Notes: generated by a model not told the origin, from the sequence alone. A stretch of 64,000 nt of DNA from Pseudomonas sp. (GCF_030698175.1 NZ_JAUYNT010000017.1:171710-235709); one strand, 5' to 3'. Positions 26,869-35,319 are shown, numbered from the stretch's first letter. A program made the numbers and translations.

Positions 26869-27618
26869 TTAAGGCTGTGATGGGGCTGCTGCATCGCGCT
26901 CGCGCACCCAAAACAGCGTGGCACCGGCCACCGCGGCCGGCATCATGAGGATATTGACGAAGGGGATCAGCAGCGCCAGATAGGTAATGCCGCCAAACCC
27001 CAAGCTCTGCCAGCGCTTCGCGCGCAACCAGGCGAGCATCTCGTCCCAGCTGACTTTGTTGTTGTCGGCCGGGTAGTCGATGTACTGCACGGCCATCATC
27101 CACACGCCAAACAGCAACCACAGCGGTGCGGCGGCAATGTTCAGCACCGGTATAAACGACAGGATCAGCAGGCCAATGCTGCGCGGCAAGAAATAGCTCA
27201 ACTTGCGCAGCTCCCGACCCATGGTGCGCGGCACCATGGCCGTCAACTCAGCCCAGCTAAAGGCCGGGAAATTGTCTTCGCCACGGACGACTATCTCGAC
27301 CTTCTCGGCCAGAAAACCGTTAAAGGGCGCGGCGATGATATTGGCCAGCAGGTTGAAGCTGAAAAACACCATCAGCAGCACCAGCAGCACAAACAGTGGC
27401 CAGAGGATGTATTCAAGAAAACTCAACCAGCTCGGTAGGCTGGGCATAAACGCCTCGACCCAGCCGTTGAACTGCTGCAGCGAGACGGCGATCAAGCCGA
27501 CAAACACCAACAAGTTAATCGCCAGTGGCAACAATACAAAGAGTCGCAGACCTGGGCTGAGGATCAATTTGAGGCCTTCGCGCAGGTATTGCGGGCCAGA
27601 GAGTAGCGGGGCGGTCAT
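26869..27618 (-). CDS. cysZ: CysZ-family sulfate transporter
   Basis: A 249-residue integral membrane protein of the CysZ/EI24 family, which imports sulfate for cysteine synthesis. Family marks are [28 protein letters not shown] at the start (given in part), a hydrophobic hairpin near 70-95, [12 protein letters not shown], and the [32 protein letters not shown] region. Length matches the family. It is transcribed leftward, separate from the adjacent diguanylate cyclase. Confidence 0.92.
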   Translation of the reverse strand: MTAPLLSGPQYLREGLKLILSPGLRLFVLLPLAINLLVFVGLIAVSLQQFNGWVEAFMPSLPSWLSFLEYILWPLFVLLVLLMVFFSFNLLANIIAAPFNGFLAEKVEIVVRGEDNFPAFSWAELTAMVPRTMGRELRKLSYFLPRSIGLLILSFIPVLNIAAAPLWLLFGVWMMAVQYIDYPADNNKVSWDEMLAWLRAKRWQSLGFGGITYLALLIPFVNILMMPAAVAGATLFWVRERDAAAPSQP

Positions 27619-27660
27619 GGCGGTGTTCCAAAAGAGGATGACCGCGCGACCTTAGCGGTT

Positions 27661-29634
27661 TTACTCGGGGGAGGAAAGCTTGGCCGGCTGATAGATACAG
27701 GCGCGATTACGCTGTTCCTTGGCTTCATACATGGCGATGTCGGCGGCTTTAATCAGGCCTTCAGCGTATTTGGCATGCTCTGGGTAGATGGCAATGCCGA
27801 TGCTGGGGGTGACAAAATCGATCAGCACGTCACCGTGTTTGAACGGCTGGCTGAGGCGGCTGATGAGTCGCTCGGCGAGTTTCAGGGCGGCGGGTTGATC
27901 GGCTTCGGGCAACAATACGGTGAACTCGTCGCCACCCAGGCGATAGGCCCAGTCGGGCTGGCGCAAGGAATTACGCAGCCGCTCGGCAATGGTTTGCAGC
28001 AGCAAATCGCCAATGTCATGGCCAAATTGGTCGTTCACTTCTTTGAAGTGGTCCAGGTCCAGGTACAGCAGCGCCAGTGTCTGCTGCCTGTGCTGCATGT
28101 GCTCCAGGCAGCTTTGCAATTGTTCGCCAAAGGCTTTGCGGTTGCCCAGGCCGGTTAACGGGTCGCGATAGGCCATGTCGATCAGTTGGTTCTGGTAGGC
28201 CATTTGCTCGCTGGTGTCGCGCACAATGCCGCGCCAACCAATGATGTGCCCCAGGTGGTCATGCATGGCCGCCAGGCGTGCTTCAAAGTGGCCGAAGCTG
28301 CCGTCGCGGCGTTTGAATTGGGCGGCCAGAATATTCTCACTGCTGCCCTGGGCAAGCTGTTGCAGGAGGGTTTGCGTGCGCAGCGTGTCATCCTCGTTAA
28401 GGACTTGCTTGAAGTTGCGGCCATGCAGTTCAGTACGGTTGTAGCCAAAAATATTCGCCAGGGCATCGTTGGCGCTGATCAGCTTGCCGCTGGTATCCAC
28501 TTCAAAATAGCCCTCGTTGATCGAGTCGAGAATCAGTTGCTCGCGCGACTCGCTTTGGCTCAGGCGCTCGAACATGTTGTTCAGGGCGTGGGCCAGTTGG
28601 CCGAGTTCGTCGTTGCCCTGATCGGTCAAGCGCGGCAGTTGGCTGTTGGCACCGATCAGGGTGACCTCGCGGTGAATTCGCTGCAGGCGGCGCAACACCC
28701 AAAATTCCAAGCTTAGGTAAATCAGCAGCAGCGCCAGCACACCGACGGTGACGGTCAGCAGCAGAAAGAACCAAATGGCTTGCTGGCCTTCTTGGCGCAG
28801 GCGCCGGCCCTCGTTGATGCGTAACGCCAGCTCGGGTTGGTTGAGCTGGTTGCTAAATTGCAAGTCGAGTTGTTGCTGCTGGTTGTCGAGCAAGCGCCGC
28901 GGGCCGATTTTCAGGCCGTCCAAGCTGCTGTCCGGTGGCATTACCAGGCTATCCCAGTGCAGGGTTTCGCTGGCTGGATCGGTCAGTAGCAGCTTGCCAT
29001 CTACCTGGTTTTGCAAGCTTGAAAAGCGCTCGGCATCGATAAAATGACCGGCGATCAAGATGCCAATCGGCGCGGAGTAACTTTGGCTGTCAGTGATGGG
29101 GCTGGCCACCAGCAACAACGGCGTGCCTTGCAGCATCAGCAGTTGACCGCGGCCATCAAGGTTTTGCTCGGCGGTACTTTGCTGGGCGAGTTGTTTGCCC
29201 AGCTGCAGTATGTCGCTGCGCAGACTCTCGTAACTGCTGGGGCGCAGGCTGCCGACGCTGAGCATTTGCTCCAGTTCCGGCGGTTGCCATTGCTCGGTCA
29301 CCACCTGGCCCTTGAGATCGAGGTAAATCATAAAATCAAAGCCGAGCAAGGCCAGTGATTGTTCGTCCATATTGCTGCGCACGAAATCCGGGTACTTGCC
29401 TTGCATAAACTCGTAGCTGTCATCCCACTCGGAGTAGGTTTTGAGCAGGTCGAGGTTGCGCGTCACTAGGGTGTCTAAACGACTGCGCAGGGGCTCGACA
29501 TCATTGAGCAGCAGGACACGGTCTTGTACGTCGAAGCGGCTGAGTAAAATGCGTTCCGACAGGCCATAAGCAAACACCAACGTTAGCGCTAGTAAGGGGG
29601 TGAATAACCAAAGCAGGCGTTTGCGTAAGGTCAT
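27661..29634 (-). CDS. membrane diguanylate cyclase (CHASE4-HAMP-PAS-GGDEF)
   Basis: A 657-residue inner-membrane enzyme making c-di-GMP. It has TM1 near residues 8-26, a periplasmic CHASE4-type sensor to about 285, TM2 near 290-310, HAMP, a PAS domain (ILDSINEGYFEVDTSGKLISAN) and a GGDEF domain. The catalytic GGDEF is at 567-571, preceded at the right spacing by an inhibitory I-site (RQPD), so product inhibition is likely. No EAL domain is present. The signal is unknown. It could supply the c-di-GMP sensed by PilZ proteins such as that at 33552. Confidence 0.93.
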   Translation of the reverse strand: MTLRKRLLWLFTPLLALTLVFAYGLSERILLSRFDVQDRVLLLNDVEPLRSRLDTLVTRNLDLLKTYSEWDDSYEFMQGKYPDFVRSNMDEQSLALLGFDFMIYLDLKGQVVTEQWQPPELEQMLSVGSLRPSSYESLRSDILQLGKQLAQQSTAEQNLDGRGQLLMLQGTPLLLVASPITDSQSYSAPIGILIAGHFIDAERFSSLQNQVDGKLLLTDPASETLHWDSLVMPPDSSLDGLKIGPRRLLDNQQQQLDLQFSNQLNQPELALRINEGRRLRQEGQQAIWFFLLLTVTVGVLALLLIYLSLEFWVLRRLQRIHREVTLIGANSQLPRLTDQGNDELGQLAHALNNMFERLSQSESREQLILDSINEGYFEVDTSGKLISANDALANIFGYNRTELHGRNFKQVLNEDDTLRTQTLLQQLAQGSSENILAAQFKRRDGSFGHFEARLAAMHDHLGHIIGWRGIVRDTSEQMAYQNQLIDMAYRDPLTGLGNRKAFGEQLQSCLEHMQHRQQTLALLYLDLDHFKEVNDQFGHDIGDLLLQTIAERLRNSLRQPDWAYRLGGDEFTVLLPEADQPAALKLAERLISRLSQPFKHGDVLIDFVTPSIGIAIYPEHAKYAEGLIKAADIAMYEAKEQRNRACIYQPAKLSSPE

Positions 29635-29978
29635 ACCAGGGGATATCCGAGAGGGCTGCAGGGGCAGTATAGCAATGCCACTGCAGTTGCCTGGTGGCGC
29701 TAAGGTTGCTGCTGGCGAGTGGCCGTCGGTCTGCTTGGTTGCGTCTAGCGGGCACGCAAGCGGGGCAGTTGCTGGGCTAATTGTTGAACATGCGCAAGGC
29801 GCTCATAGCCCCGAGTCAGCTCGCCACTTTGGCGGTTGTAGCAAGTGTCGGCGGCGCCGCACCGGGTCAGTCGCAGAGGTAGTCCATGGGACGGGGCAAA
29901 GGTTTCACTGGCGCGCTTGGTACGGCTTGCAGTTTTCTGTTGGCGCCCTATCGACGCTGGTCCAAGCGCTGGCCTGGT
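29635..29978. other. 344-bp region between diguanylate cyclase and HopJ gene
   Basis: No annotated-looking gene with a start codon is seen. The diguanylate cyclase promoter lies at the left. At 29745-29978 there is a 77-codon open frame on the minus strand that directly continues the HopJ frame after its stop codon and lacks any ATG, GTG or TTG; its composition looks coding. It may be a gene remnant. Confidence 0.4.
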
Positions 29979-30320
29979 TTAAGCCTTGCGTTGCAGGCTC
30001 GGTTGGGCAAAACGTACCCCAGTTAAGCCACTGTCGATCAGGGCGCGGATATTGCCGTGGTCGTTGCCCGCTGGGCTGGCGAGTACGGCGCGGTAGTGTT
30101 CGCCGAAGGCCAGCAAGGTTTCCTCCAGGCTAAAACCTTCCAGCAGGGCCAAACCCAGGGTTTTGCATGAGCCTTCATTTTGTCCGGGCGGATTTTCCAG
30201 CGTGCCATTGCTGAAGGCGCTGGGTTGGTAGTCGTAGTGTTCGGCAATAAAGGCCAGGGTCTGGCTGAACTGATGCTGGTCGCTGCGCAGTTGGGCGCGA
30301 AAACTGCTGAGTGAACTCAT
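29979..30320 (-). CDS. HopJ type III effector-like family protein
   Basis: A 113-residue protein with the HopJ family pattern (NGTLENPPGQNEGSCKTLGLAL, then FGEHYRAVL..P.GNDHGNIRAL). Despite the name, members are widespread in non-pathogenic bacteria and are probably housekeeping proteins of unknown role. It overlaps the DUF1244 gene by 4 bp (ATGA), so the two are coupled. No type III secretion genes are nearby. Confidence 0.9.
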   Translation of the reverse strand: MSSLSSFRAQLRSDQHQFSQTLAFIAEHYDYQPSAFSNGTLENPPGQNEGSCKTLGLALLEGFSLEETLLAFGEHYRAVLASPAGNDHGNIRALIDSGLTGVRFAQPSLQRKA

Positions 30321-30610
30321 GGCTTGTGCACCTTAGCAAAGGCTGCTTGTTGCTCGGTGCTGGCGTCTTTTTGGTATTTGTTCTTCCAGTCGCTGTAGGG
30401 CATGCCGTAAATCTCTTCGCGGGCTTGCTCGACGCTGACGCTGACGCCCAGGTCATCGGCGGCGGCTTTGTACCACTTGGATAAACAGTTGCGGCAAAAG
30501 CCGGCTAGGTTCATCAGCTCGATATTTTGCACGTCGGGCCGTGAGCGCAAATGTTGCACCAGTTGGCGGAAGGCGGCGGCGTCGAGTTCGAGGCGTTCTT
30601 GCTCGGTCAT
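30317..30610 (-). CDS. DUF1244 family protein
   Basis: A 97-residue protein recognised by the family core FRQLVQHLRSRPDVQNIELMNLAGFCRNCLSKWY (quoted as separate pieces FRQLVQHLRSR and NLAGFCRNCLSKWY) and EEIYGMPYSDWK. The CRNC pair could bind metal; the function is unknown. The start at 30610 begins MTEQERLE; upstream frame is noncoding. It lies 70 bp after folX and overlaps HopJ, probably extending the fol operon. Confidence 0.9.
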   Translation of the reverse strand: MTEQERLELDAAAFRQLVQHLRSRPDVQNIELMNLAGFCRNCLSKWYKAAADDLGVSVSVEQAREEIYGMPYSDWKNKYQKDASTEQQAAFAKVHKP

Positions 30611-30680
30611 GGCGGTGCTCTCAATGGGCTCAATGGGGGAGTGGGTAGTGGCTAATGGAAAAGTGGGTAGTAGGACAGCG

Positions 30681-31055
30681 TTAAGTTCGACAGGCTGCCA
30701 GGGTGATGGATACCGATTGAGCAAAGCGCAGGGCGTGCGGCTTGTCGACTTCCACTTCGGCGTAGCAGACCGCCGGGTGCGCCATCACCAGATCGAGCAA
30801 CTCTTGGGTCAGGCGTTCGAGCAGGGCAAAGCGGTTGCCTTCCACATGTTGGATGATCGCCTTGGTGATGGTCCGGTAGTTCAGGGCGTGGTCGATATCG
30901 TTGTCACGCACGGCGTCGATGGCGGGATAGAGAATGGTTAGGTTGATCAACACATCCTGCTTGTTGAGGATTTCGTCTTCTTTGATGCCAATAAAGGTGC
31001 GCACGCTGAGGTCTTTAATGCGGATGCGCGCCATGCCTGGTTGCAGTTGCGTCAT
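30681..31055 (-). CDS. folX: dihydroneopterin triphosphate 2'-epimerase
   Basis: A 124-residue tunnelling-fold enzyme that epimerises dihydroneopterin triphosphate to dihydromonapterin triphosphate. Typical FolX/FolB features are [18 protein letters not shown], the active-site Lys in NYRTITKAI, and the Glu in [20 protein letters not shown]. Its position 2 bp after folE and with folM in the same run supports FolX over FolB, since all three make tetrahydromonapterin, the phenylalanine hydroxylase cofactor in Pseudomonas. The 31055 start begins [16 protein letters not shown]. Confidence 0.9.
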   Translation of the reverse strand: MTQLQPGMARIRIKDLSVRTFIGIKEDEILNKQDVLINLTILYPAIDAVRDNDIDHALNYRTITKAIIQHVEGNRFALLERLTQELLDLVMAHPAVCYAEVEVDKPHALRFAQSVSITLAACRT

Positions 31056-31057
31056 GT

Positions 31058-31618
31058 TCAGTGGCTCCGGCCAATCAGTTGTAAAAATTCTTGCCGGGTA
31101 TTGGCCGACTCGCGAAAGGCGCCGAGCATTACCGAGGTGTTCATCACCGAGTTCTGTTTCTCGACGCCGCGCATCATCATGCACATATGTTGCGCTTCGA
31201 TCACCACCGCCACGCCGGCGGCGTTGGTGACCTGGGCAATGGCGTCGGCGATTTGCCGGGTGAGGTTTTCCTGGATCTGCAGGCGGCGGGCAAACATGTC
31301 GACAATTCGCGCGATCTTCGACAGCCCCAGCACCTTGCCGGTTGGAATATAGGCCACATGGGCCTTGCCGATAAAGGGCAGCAGGTGGTGTTCGCATAAC
31401 GAATACAGCTCGATGTTTTTGACTATCACCATCTCGTCATTGTCGGAGGCGAACAGCGCGCCATTGACTATCTCATCGACGCTTTGCGCGTAGCCGTGGC
31501 AAAGGTACTGCATGGCCTTGGCGGCGCGCTTGGGGGTGTCGAGCAAGCCTTCGCGTTCAGGGTCTTCACCCAGACCAAGCAGGATCTGGCGGTAATGTTC
31601 GGGCAGTTCTGAGTTCAT
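31058..31618 (-). CDS. folE: GTP cyclohydrolase I
   Basis: A 186-residue zinc enzyme converting GTP to dihydroneopterin triphosphate. Zinc ligands are seen as CEHHLLPF and the later Cys in [10 protein letters not shown]. Core motifs [14 protein letters not shown] and [10 protein letters not shown] are intact. The start has GAGGAAACC before it. It sits between folM and folX, so its product likely flows to tetrahydromonapterin. In P. putida a folE gene is reported among light-induced genes, relevant given the LOV/LitR neighbours. Confidence 0.95.
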   Translation of the reverse strand: MNSELPEHYRQILLGLGEDPEREGLLDTPKRAAKAMQYLCHGYAQSVDEIVNGALFASDNDEMVIVKNIELYSLCEHHLLPFIGKAHVAYIPTGKVLGLSKIARIVDMFARRLQIQENLTRQIADAIAQVTNAAGVAVVIEAQHMCMMMRGVEKQNSVMNTSVMLGAFRESANTRQEFLQLIGRSH

Positions 31619-31640
31619 GGGGGTTTCCTCGGCGGGCCAT

Positions 31641-32351
31641 TTATTTAAGGTGGCGGCCGCCATTGACCGTCAAGGTAGTGCCGGTTACGTAAGGGCTGTC
31701 GAGCAGGTAACGCAGGCTTTGATAGAGCACCTCGGGGCCGGGCTCGATGCCCAGCGCCGACTTGTTTAAGGCGTTGCTGCGGTAGTCCGCTGGGTCGTCT
31801 GGGTGAAACAGCAGCAGCGCCGGGGCTATGCCGTTGACCTTGATCTGCGGGGCAAAACGCGCGGCAAATGACCGGGTCAGGTTGTCGAGACCGGCTTTGC
31901 TGGCGCTGTAGGCCGTGTGTTTGGCACTGCCGGTGCGGGTCACGTCATCACTGATATGGACTATGTCGGCCGGGCTTGAGCGCTGCAACAGCGCCTGGCA
32001 ATGCAGGTTGATCAGGTAGGGCGCGAGCATATGCACGCTAAACAGCTGCTGAAAAACCGCCGCCTCATCGCCTGGGGTTTCGGCCAGCCAGTCGGAGGCG
32101 TTGTGGACTATGGCGCGCAGGCAGTCGGTGTGGCTGTGCAGGCGTTCGATGAAATCAAGAATGCCGGCTTCGCTGGCAAAGTCGGCCGGCAAGGTCAGCG
32201 CACCACGCTGGCGCAGTAAGGCTAAACCTTCACGCTCCGAGCGGTAGCTGACGATCACCGGATAGCCGTCATCCAGCAGGCGCAGCGCGCAATGCAAACC
32301 GACGCGTTGGCTGGCGCCGGTGATCAAAATGGGGGCGGATGACTGACCCAT
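31641..32351 (-). CDS. folM: dihydromonapterin reductase (SDR family)
   Basis: A 236-residue SDR that reduces dihydromonapterin (and dihydrofolate weakly) with NADPH. Visible are ITGASQRVG at the N-terminus, HNASDWL in place of the usual NNAG, the active-site YSASK, and the C-terminal [13 protein letters not shown]. The TGASQRVG and HNASDW variants are FolM marks. GAGGTAATC precedes the ATG. It is the first gene of the leftward fol run, and its promoter is shared back to back with the LitR-class regulator. Confidence 0.92.
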   Translation of the reverse strand: MGQSSAPILITGASQRVGLHCALRLLDDGYPVIVSYRSEREGLALLRQRGALTLPADFASEAGILDFIERLHSHTDCLRAIVHNASDWLAETPGDEAAVFQQLFSVHMLAPYLINLHCQALLQRSSPADIVHISDDVTRTGSAKHTAYSASKAGLDNLTRSFAARFAPQIKVNGIAPALLLFHPDDPADYRSNALNKSALGIEPGPEVLYQSLRYLLDSPYVTGTTLTVNGGRHLK

Positions 32352-32465
32352 GATTACCTCATAAAGCTGCGGTGACAAACTGGCGCATTATGCGGGGCAT
32401 AACGTTATACCGATATTTATTCTGCTAAAACCATGTGTGACTGCGGTCAGTGGATTTGCTCGGCC

Positions 32466-32513
32466 TATATACAAAACGTGTACGGGATAAGCCGGCGATT
32501 CACTGTTGTACAA
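32466..32513. promoter_or_regulatory. candidate LitR/PplR operator elements
   Basis: The region between folM and the MerR-type gene contains TATACA (32468-32473), TGTACG (32479-32484) and a perfect palindrome TTGTACAA (32506-32513). P. putida class II LitR sites are reported as T(G/A)TACA-N12-TGTACA. The hexamers match well but the spacing does not, so this is a candidate only. Confidence 0.4.
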
Positions 32514-32540
32514 TGCCGGCAACCTAATTGAGTAATTACC

Positions 32541-33491
32541 ATGACCGAGCTTGCTGCGTTAACCCTGGCTTCGGCGGCGCTTAAGCAAGCAGAGCTGTTT
32601 CCGATTCGCGAGGTGTCGCGGCTAACCGGGGTTAATCCGGTAACCCTGCGTGCCTGGGAGCGGCGCTATGGTCTGATTCAGCCAACCCGCACCGAGAGCG
32701 GCCACCGGCTCTACTCCCAGGCCAATATCGAGGCGATTCAGAGCATTCTGACTTGGCTTGAGCGTGGGGTTGCGGTCAGCAAGGTCGGTAAGATTCTGCA
32801 GCGTAATGAGCTGGCGCAAACCAGTGTGGCGCCGGTTTGTCACGACGTAGCCAGTGGCGAGTGGGGTGAGTGGCAGCAGCAACTACGACGCGCGCTGAGT
32901 AGTTTTGATGAGGCGCGCCTGGAACAGTTGTATGGGCAGATCTTCTCCAGCTATCCGCTGGTCGTGGTGTTTCAGGATGTGCTGATGCCGTTGTGGCAGC
33001 AGTTAATGCAGCGCCAGGACGAATTTGGCCGCACCAGTGAATGGCTGTTTTTCGACAATTTTTTGCGCGCCCGTGCTTTGCAGCGCCTGCAGCTGGCCCG
33101 TGGCGTCGGCGATATGCGGGTGGTGTTGGCGGCGCTGCCGGGGCAATGTCACGAGCTGGAGTTGCTGGTCTGCGGGTTGCTGCTGGGCGGCACGGATATT
33201 GTCCTCAGCGTGTTGGCGCAAGGCCAGCCGCTGGCGGAGTTGACTCTGGTCTGTGAGAAGTTGCAGCCGCAACTGCTGGTGCTGTTTTCCAATCGTCCGC
33301 CGGCCTCCGGCTTGGTTCGCCAGTTGGGGCGTTTAGCGCTCACCCTGGATTGCCCGCTGGCGCTTGCCGGCGAGGTTGCAGAACTGGCAGCCGAGCAGCT
33401 TTCGGGGTCGGCTATTGCGTGCCTGGGTAATGCGACAAACGGCTTGCAACGGCGCATACAGCAACTGCTGCGTGGCCATCTGGATACCTAA
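32541..33491 (+). CDS. class II LitR/PplR-like MerR-family regulator
   Basis: A 316-residue regulator with an N-terminal MerR DNA-binding domain (FPIREVSRLTGVNPVTLRAW, ERRYGLIQPTRTESGHRLYS). This version, with NPVTLRAWERRYGLI, is that of the LitR/CarH light-regulator group. The C-terminal 220 residues have the length and helical layout of the B12-binding half, but I see no intact DxHxxG cobalamin-binding motif, as in class II LitR proteins. Such regulators in P. putida act with a short LOV protein. Here a short LOV gene lies 1 kb away and the divergent fol genes are plausible targets. Confidence 0.8.
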   Translation: MTELAALTLASAALKQAELFPIREVSRLTGVNPVTLRAWERRYGLIQPTRTESGHRLYSQANIEAIQSILTWLERGVAVSKVGKILQRNELAQTSVAPVCHDVASGEWGEWQQQLRRALSSFDEARLEQLYGQIFSSYPLVVVFQDVLMPLWQQLMQRQDEFGRTSEWLFFDNFLRARALQRLQLARGVGDMRVVLAALPGQCHELELLVCGLLLGGTDIVLSVLAQGQPLAELTLVCEKLQPQLLVLFSNRPPASGLVRQLGRLALTLDCPLALAGEVAELAAEQLSGSAIACLGNATNGLQRRIQQLLRGHLDT

Positions 33492-33551
33492 GCTCAGTTT
33501 ATGTTGGCGCAACCTGCAGCCCGTTTAGAACGGTTGCTGGCTGCGTTCAAT

Positions 33552-34166
33552 TTAGGCTTGGCGTGGTTGCAGTTGCGGGTGGGCCAGGCGGTGCTGCTGG
33601 AAGATGAAGTGCCGCAGGCGCTCGCCATGACTGCCCGGCAGTAAGTCCAGGCGAAAGGCGGTCAGTTGCTTGGAGACGCGGCGTACACGGCAACCGCAGA
33701 GTCTGATGGGCTCTTGTCCCGGTAATGGCAACCAGAGGTTGAAGTTTTCCGGTAGTGAGTGTTGTTGGCAGTTATCGAGCAATACGCCGCTGGGGGAAAT
33801 TTCGTAGACGCGCAGACTGCTTTCTTGCCCGTTTTCGTTCAATAGCGTTACCGGGCGCTCTAAAACGAGGCGCCAAGAGCGCTGTACTGCGCCTTGCTGG
33901 AAGATTCCGGGAGCGCCGAGTTCTAAGTGCAACGCATGAAACTCGTCCTCCACCAATTGCAGTGGAAAGCTCAGACGCTGATCGCCGAAATTGGCCTCAA
34001 GCTTTAGCTCGGAATGCTTGCCAAGTCCCGCCAGCAGCGCGTTAGCTGTCGCACCGCCATCAACCCGAAAGCTTGGGGTTGGCAGTGAACCATTGCTCAA
34101 GCTGGTGCCGAGAATCTGCTGGATATAGGCCAGTTCATCGTGGCTGAGTAGGGATTTTTTCGACAT
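33552..34166 (-). CDS. PilZ-like domain protein
   Basis: A 204-residue soluble protein with a YcgR-like N-terminal half and a C-terminal PilZ-like beta-barrel. The PilZ signature is weak: the arginine motif appears as QRSWRLVLERPV, and the D/NxSxxG motif reads EISPSG in VYEISPSGVLL, so c-di-GMP affinity is uncertain. It lies 70 bp downstream of the LOV gene on the same strand with no terminator between, suggesting one transcript. It may connect light to motility or biofilm control. Confidence 0.68.
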   Translation of the reverse strand: MSKKSLLSHDELAYIQQILGTSLSNGSLPTPSFRVDGGATANALLAGLGKHSELKLEANFGDQRLSFPLQLVEDEFHALHLELGAPGIFQQGAVQRSWRLVLERPVTLLNENGQESSLRVYEISPSGVLLDNCQQHSLPENFNLWLPLPGQEPIRLCGCRVRRVSKQLTAFRLDLLPGSHGERLRHFIFQQHRLAHPQLQPRQA

Positions 34167-34236
34167 GGCAGAATTCTGGCGAAAGGTCGGTTAATAAAGA
34201 ACAAGCAAGTTGCAGACCTTTAGGTTGGTGTTAAGT

Positions 34237-34683
34237 TCAGATTTTAAGTGCGGCTAACTCGGCACGCAGTTGTTGCACTTGCTCTTGCAGCTCGCTAACG
34301 CGCTGCTCGGCGGCCACTTGAGCACTGACATCCTTTTGTATGCCAATGAAATACGTCAGTTGGTCGGCTTGGTTAAATACCGGGGTGATCGACAGTTCAT
34401 TCCAGAACGCGCTGCCATCTTTGCGGTAATTGCGGATTATTTGTCGGCAGGGACGTTTTTCTTTAACGGCGGCGCGGATGACGTCGAGCCCCGCCTGTTG
34501 CCGATCGTCGGCCTGCAGGAAGCGGCAATCCTGATAGAGGATGTCATCGGCGCTATAGCCGGTGAGGCGCTCGAATGCGGGGTTGGCATAGATCAGGATG
34601 TTGTCGTCGCCCTCTTGCTCGGCCACCACGATGCCGTCATTGCAGGCATTGATCACCAGTTGCAGTAATTTGGCGCTAATCAT
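34237..34683 (-). CDS. short LOV blue-light photoreceptor
   Basis: A 148-residue cytoplasmic flavoprotein consisting of one LOV domain with an N-terminal cap and a C-terminal Jα-like coiled helix. The photoactive cysteine is Cys53 in YQDCRFLQADDR, the position and context found in P. putida PpSB1/PpSB2-LOV. NYRKDGSAFWNEL and YFIGIQKDVS carry the flavin-contacting Asn and Gln. Residue 61 is Arg and 66 is Leu, as expected for the fast-recovering PpSB2 type. GGAG precedes the ATG. It has no output domain, so it must act through a partner, plausibly the LitR-class protein. Confidence 0.9.
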   Translation of the reverse strand: MISAKLLQLVINACNDGIVVAEQEGDDNILIYANPAFERLTGYSADDILYQDCRFLQADDRQQAGLDVIRAAVKEKRPCRQIIRNYRKDGSAFWNELSITPVFNQADQLTYFIGIQKDVSAQVAAEQRVSELQEQVQQLRAELAALKI

Positions 34684-34786
34684 CTGTGGCTCCAGGGCGT
34701 GCAGGTAGGGCGCAGTCTAAAACATCCAGGGCGAGTCTGTACTTGCGGCATAATATTGCTGATATCTGTATGTTTCTGGAGTTGTA

Positions 34787-35239
34787 ATGAAAATCGCCAT
34801 ACTGTCCGGCTCTGTTTATGGTACCGCCGAAGAAGTTGCCCATCACGCCGAAAAACTGCTCAAGGCCGCCGGTTTAAACGCCTGGCATAAGCCGCGCGCG
34901 CAACTGGCCGATGTCCAGGCCTTTGCCCCGCAAGCCTTCTTGGTGGTGACCTCGACCACCGGCATGGGCGAGTTGCCGGACAACTTGCAGCCGCTGTACT
35001 TTGCCATTCGCGACCATCTACCGGCCTGGCATGGTTTGCCGGGCGCGGTGTTGGCCCTGGGCGATTCCAGTTATGGCGAGACCTTTTGCGGCGGCGGTGA
35101 GCTGGTGCGCGAGCTGTATGCCGAGTTAGGTATTCGTGAGGTGCTGCCGATGTTGCGCCTGGATGCCAGTGAAACCGCCAGCCCCGAGCTGGATGCCGAG
35201 CCCTGGTTGGCCGACTTCATCAGCGCACTAAAAGCCTGA
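34787..35239 (+). CDS. MioC-type flavodoxin
   Basis: A 150-residue FMN protein. The phosphate-binding loop is SGSVYGTAEEVA, followed by STTGMGELPDN and ALGDSSYGETFCGG, all flavodoxin signatures. It would carry low-potential electrons in the cytoplasm. Its partner is not shown. In P. aeruginosa a flavodoxin gene (PA3435) lies next to folM, so it belongs to this neighbourhood; here the LOV/PilZ/LitR genes intervene. It is divergent from the LOV gene with a 103-bp shared promoter region. Confidence 0.9.
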   Translation: MKIAILSGSVYGTAEEVAHHAEKLLKAAGLNAWHKPRAQLADVQAFAPQAFLVVTSTTGMGELPDNLQPLYFAIRDHLPAWHGLPGAVLALGDSSYGETFCGGGELVRELYAELGIREVLPMLRLDASETASPELDAEPWLADFISALKA

Positions 35240-35319
35240 TGCAACCGCGCGTCGCGCAGCTAATCGAGCAGCTGAAATTGCAAGCCCATCCCGAGGGCGG
35301 CTCTCCTGAGCTGCTGTGA
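35239..35319 (+). pseudogene. truncated DUF985 (Cupin_5) gene remnant
   Basis: Overlapping the flavodoxin stop (TGATG), a 26-codon frame reads MQPRVAQLIEQLKLQAHPEGG and then breaks to SPELL and stop. The first 21 residues match the start of DUF985 cupins, whose next residues are normally YYRE. The rest of the gene is missing from the following 120 bp. It appears to be a deletion scar. Confidence 0.6.

Noticed and set aside
29600..30133. A 177-codon plus-strand frame across the diguanylate cyclase 5' end and the HopJ gene.
   Set aside because: It is antisense to two well-supported genes, has low-complexity Arg/Gly/Ala composition and lacks a ribosome site.
29979..30320. Type III secretion effector.
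   Set aside because: The HopJ family name is historical; no secretion apparatus, chaperone or hrp box is nearby, and the gene overlaps a DUF1244 housekeeping-type gene.
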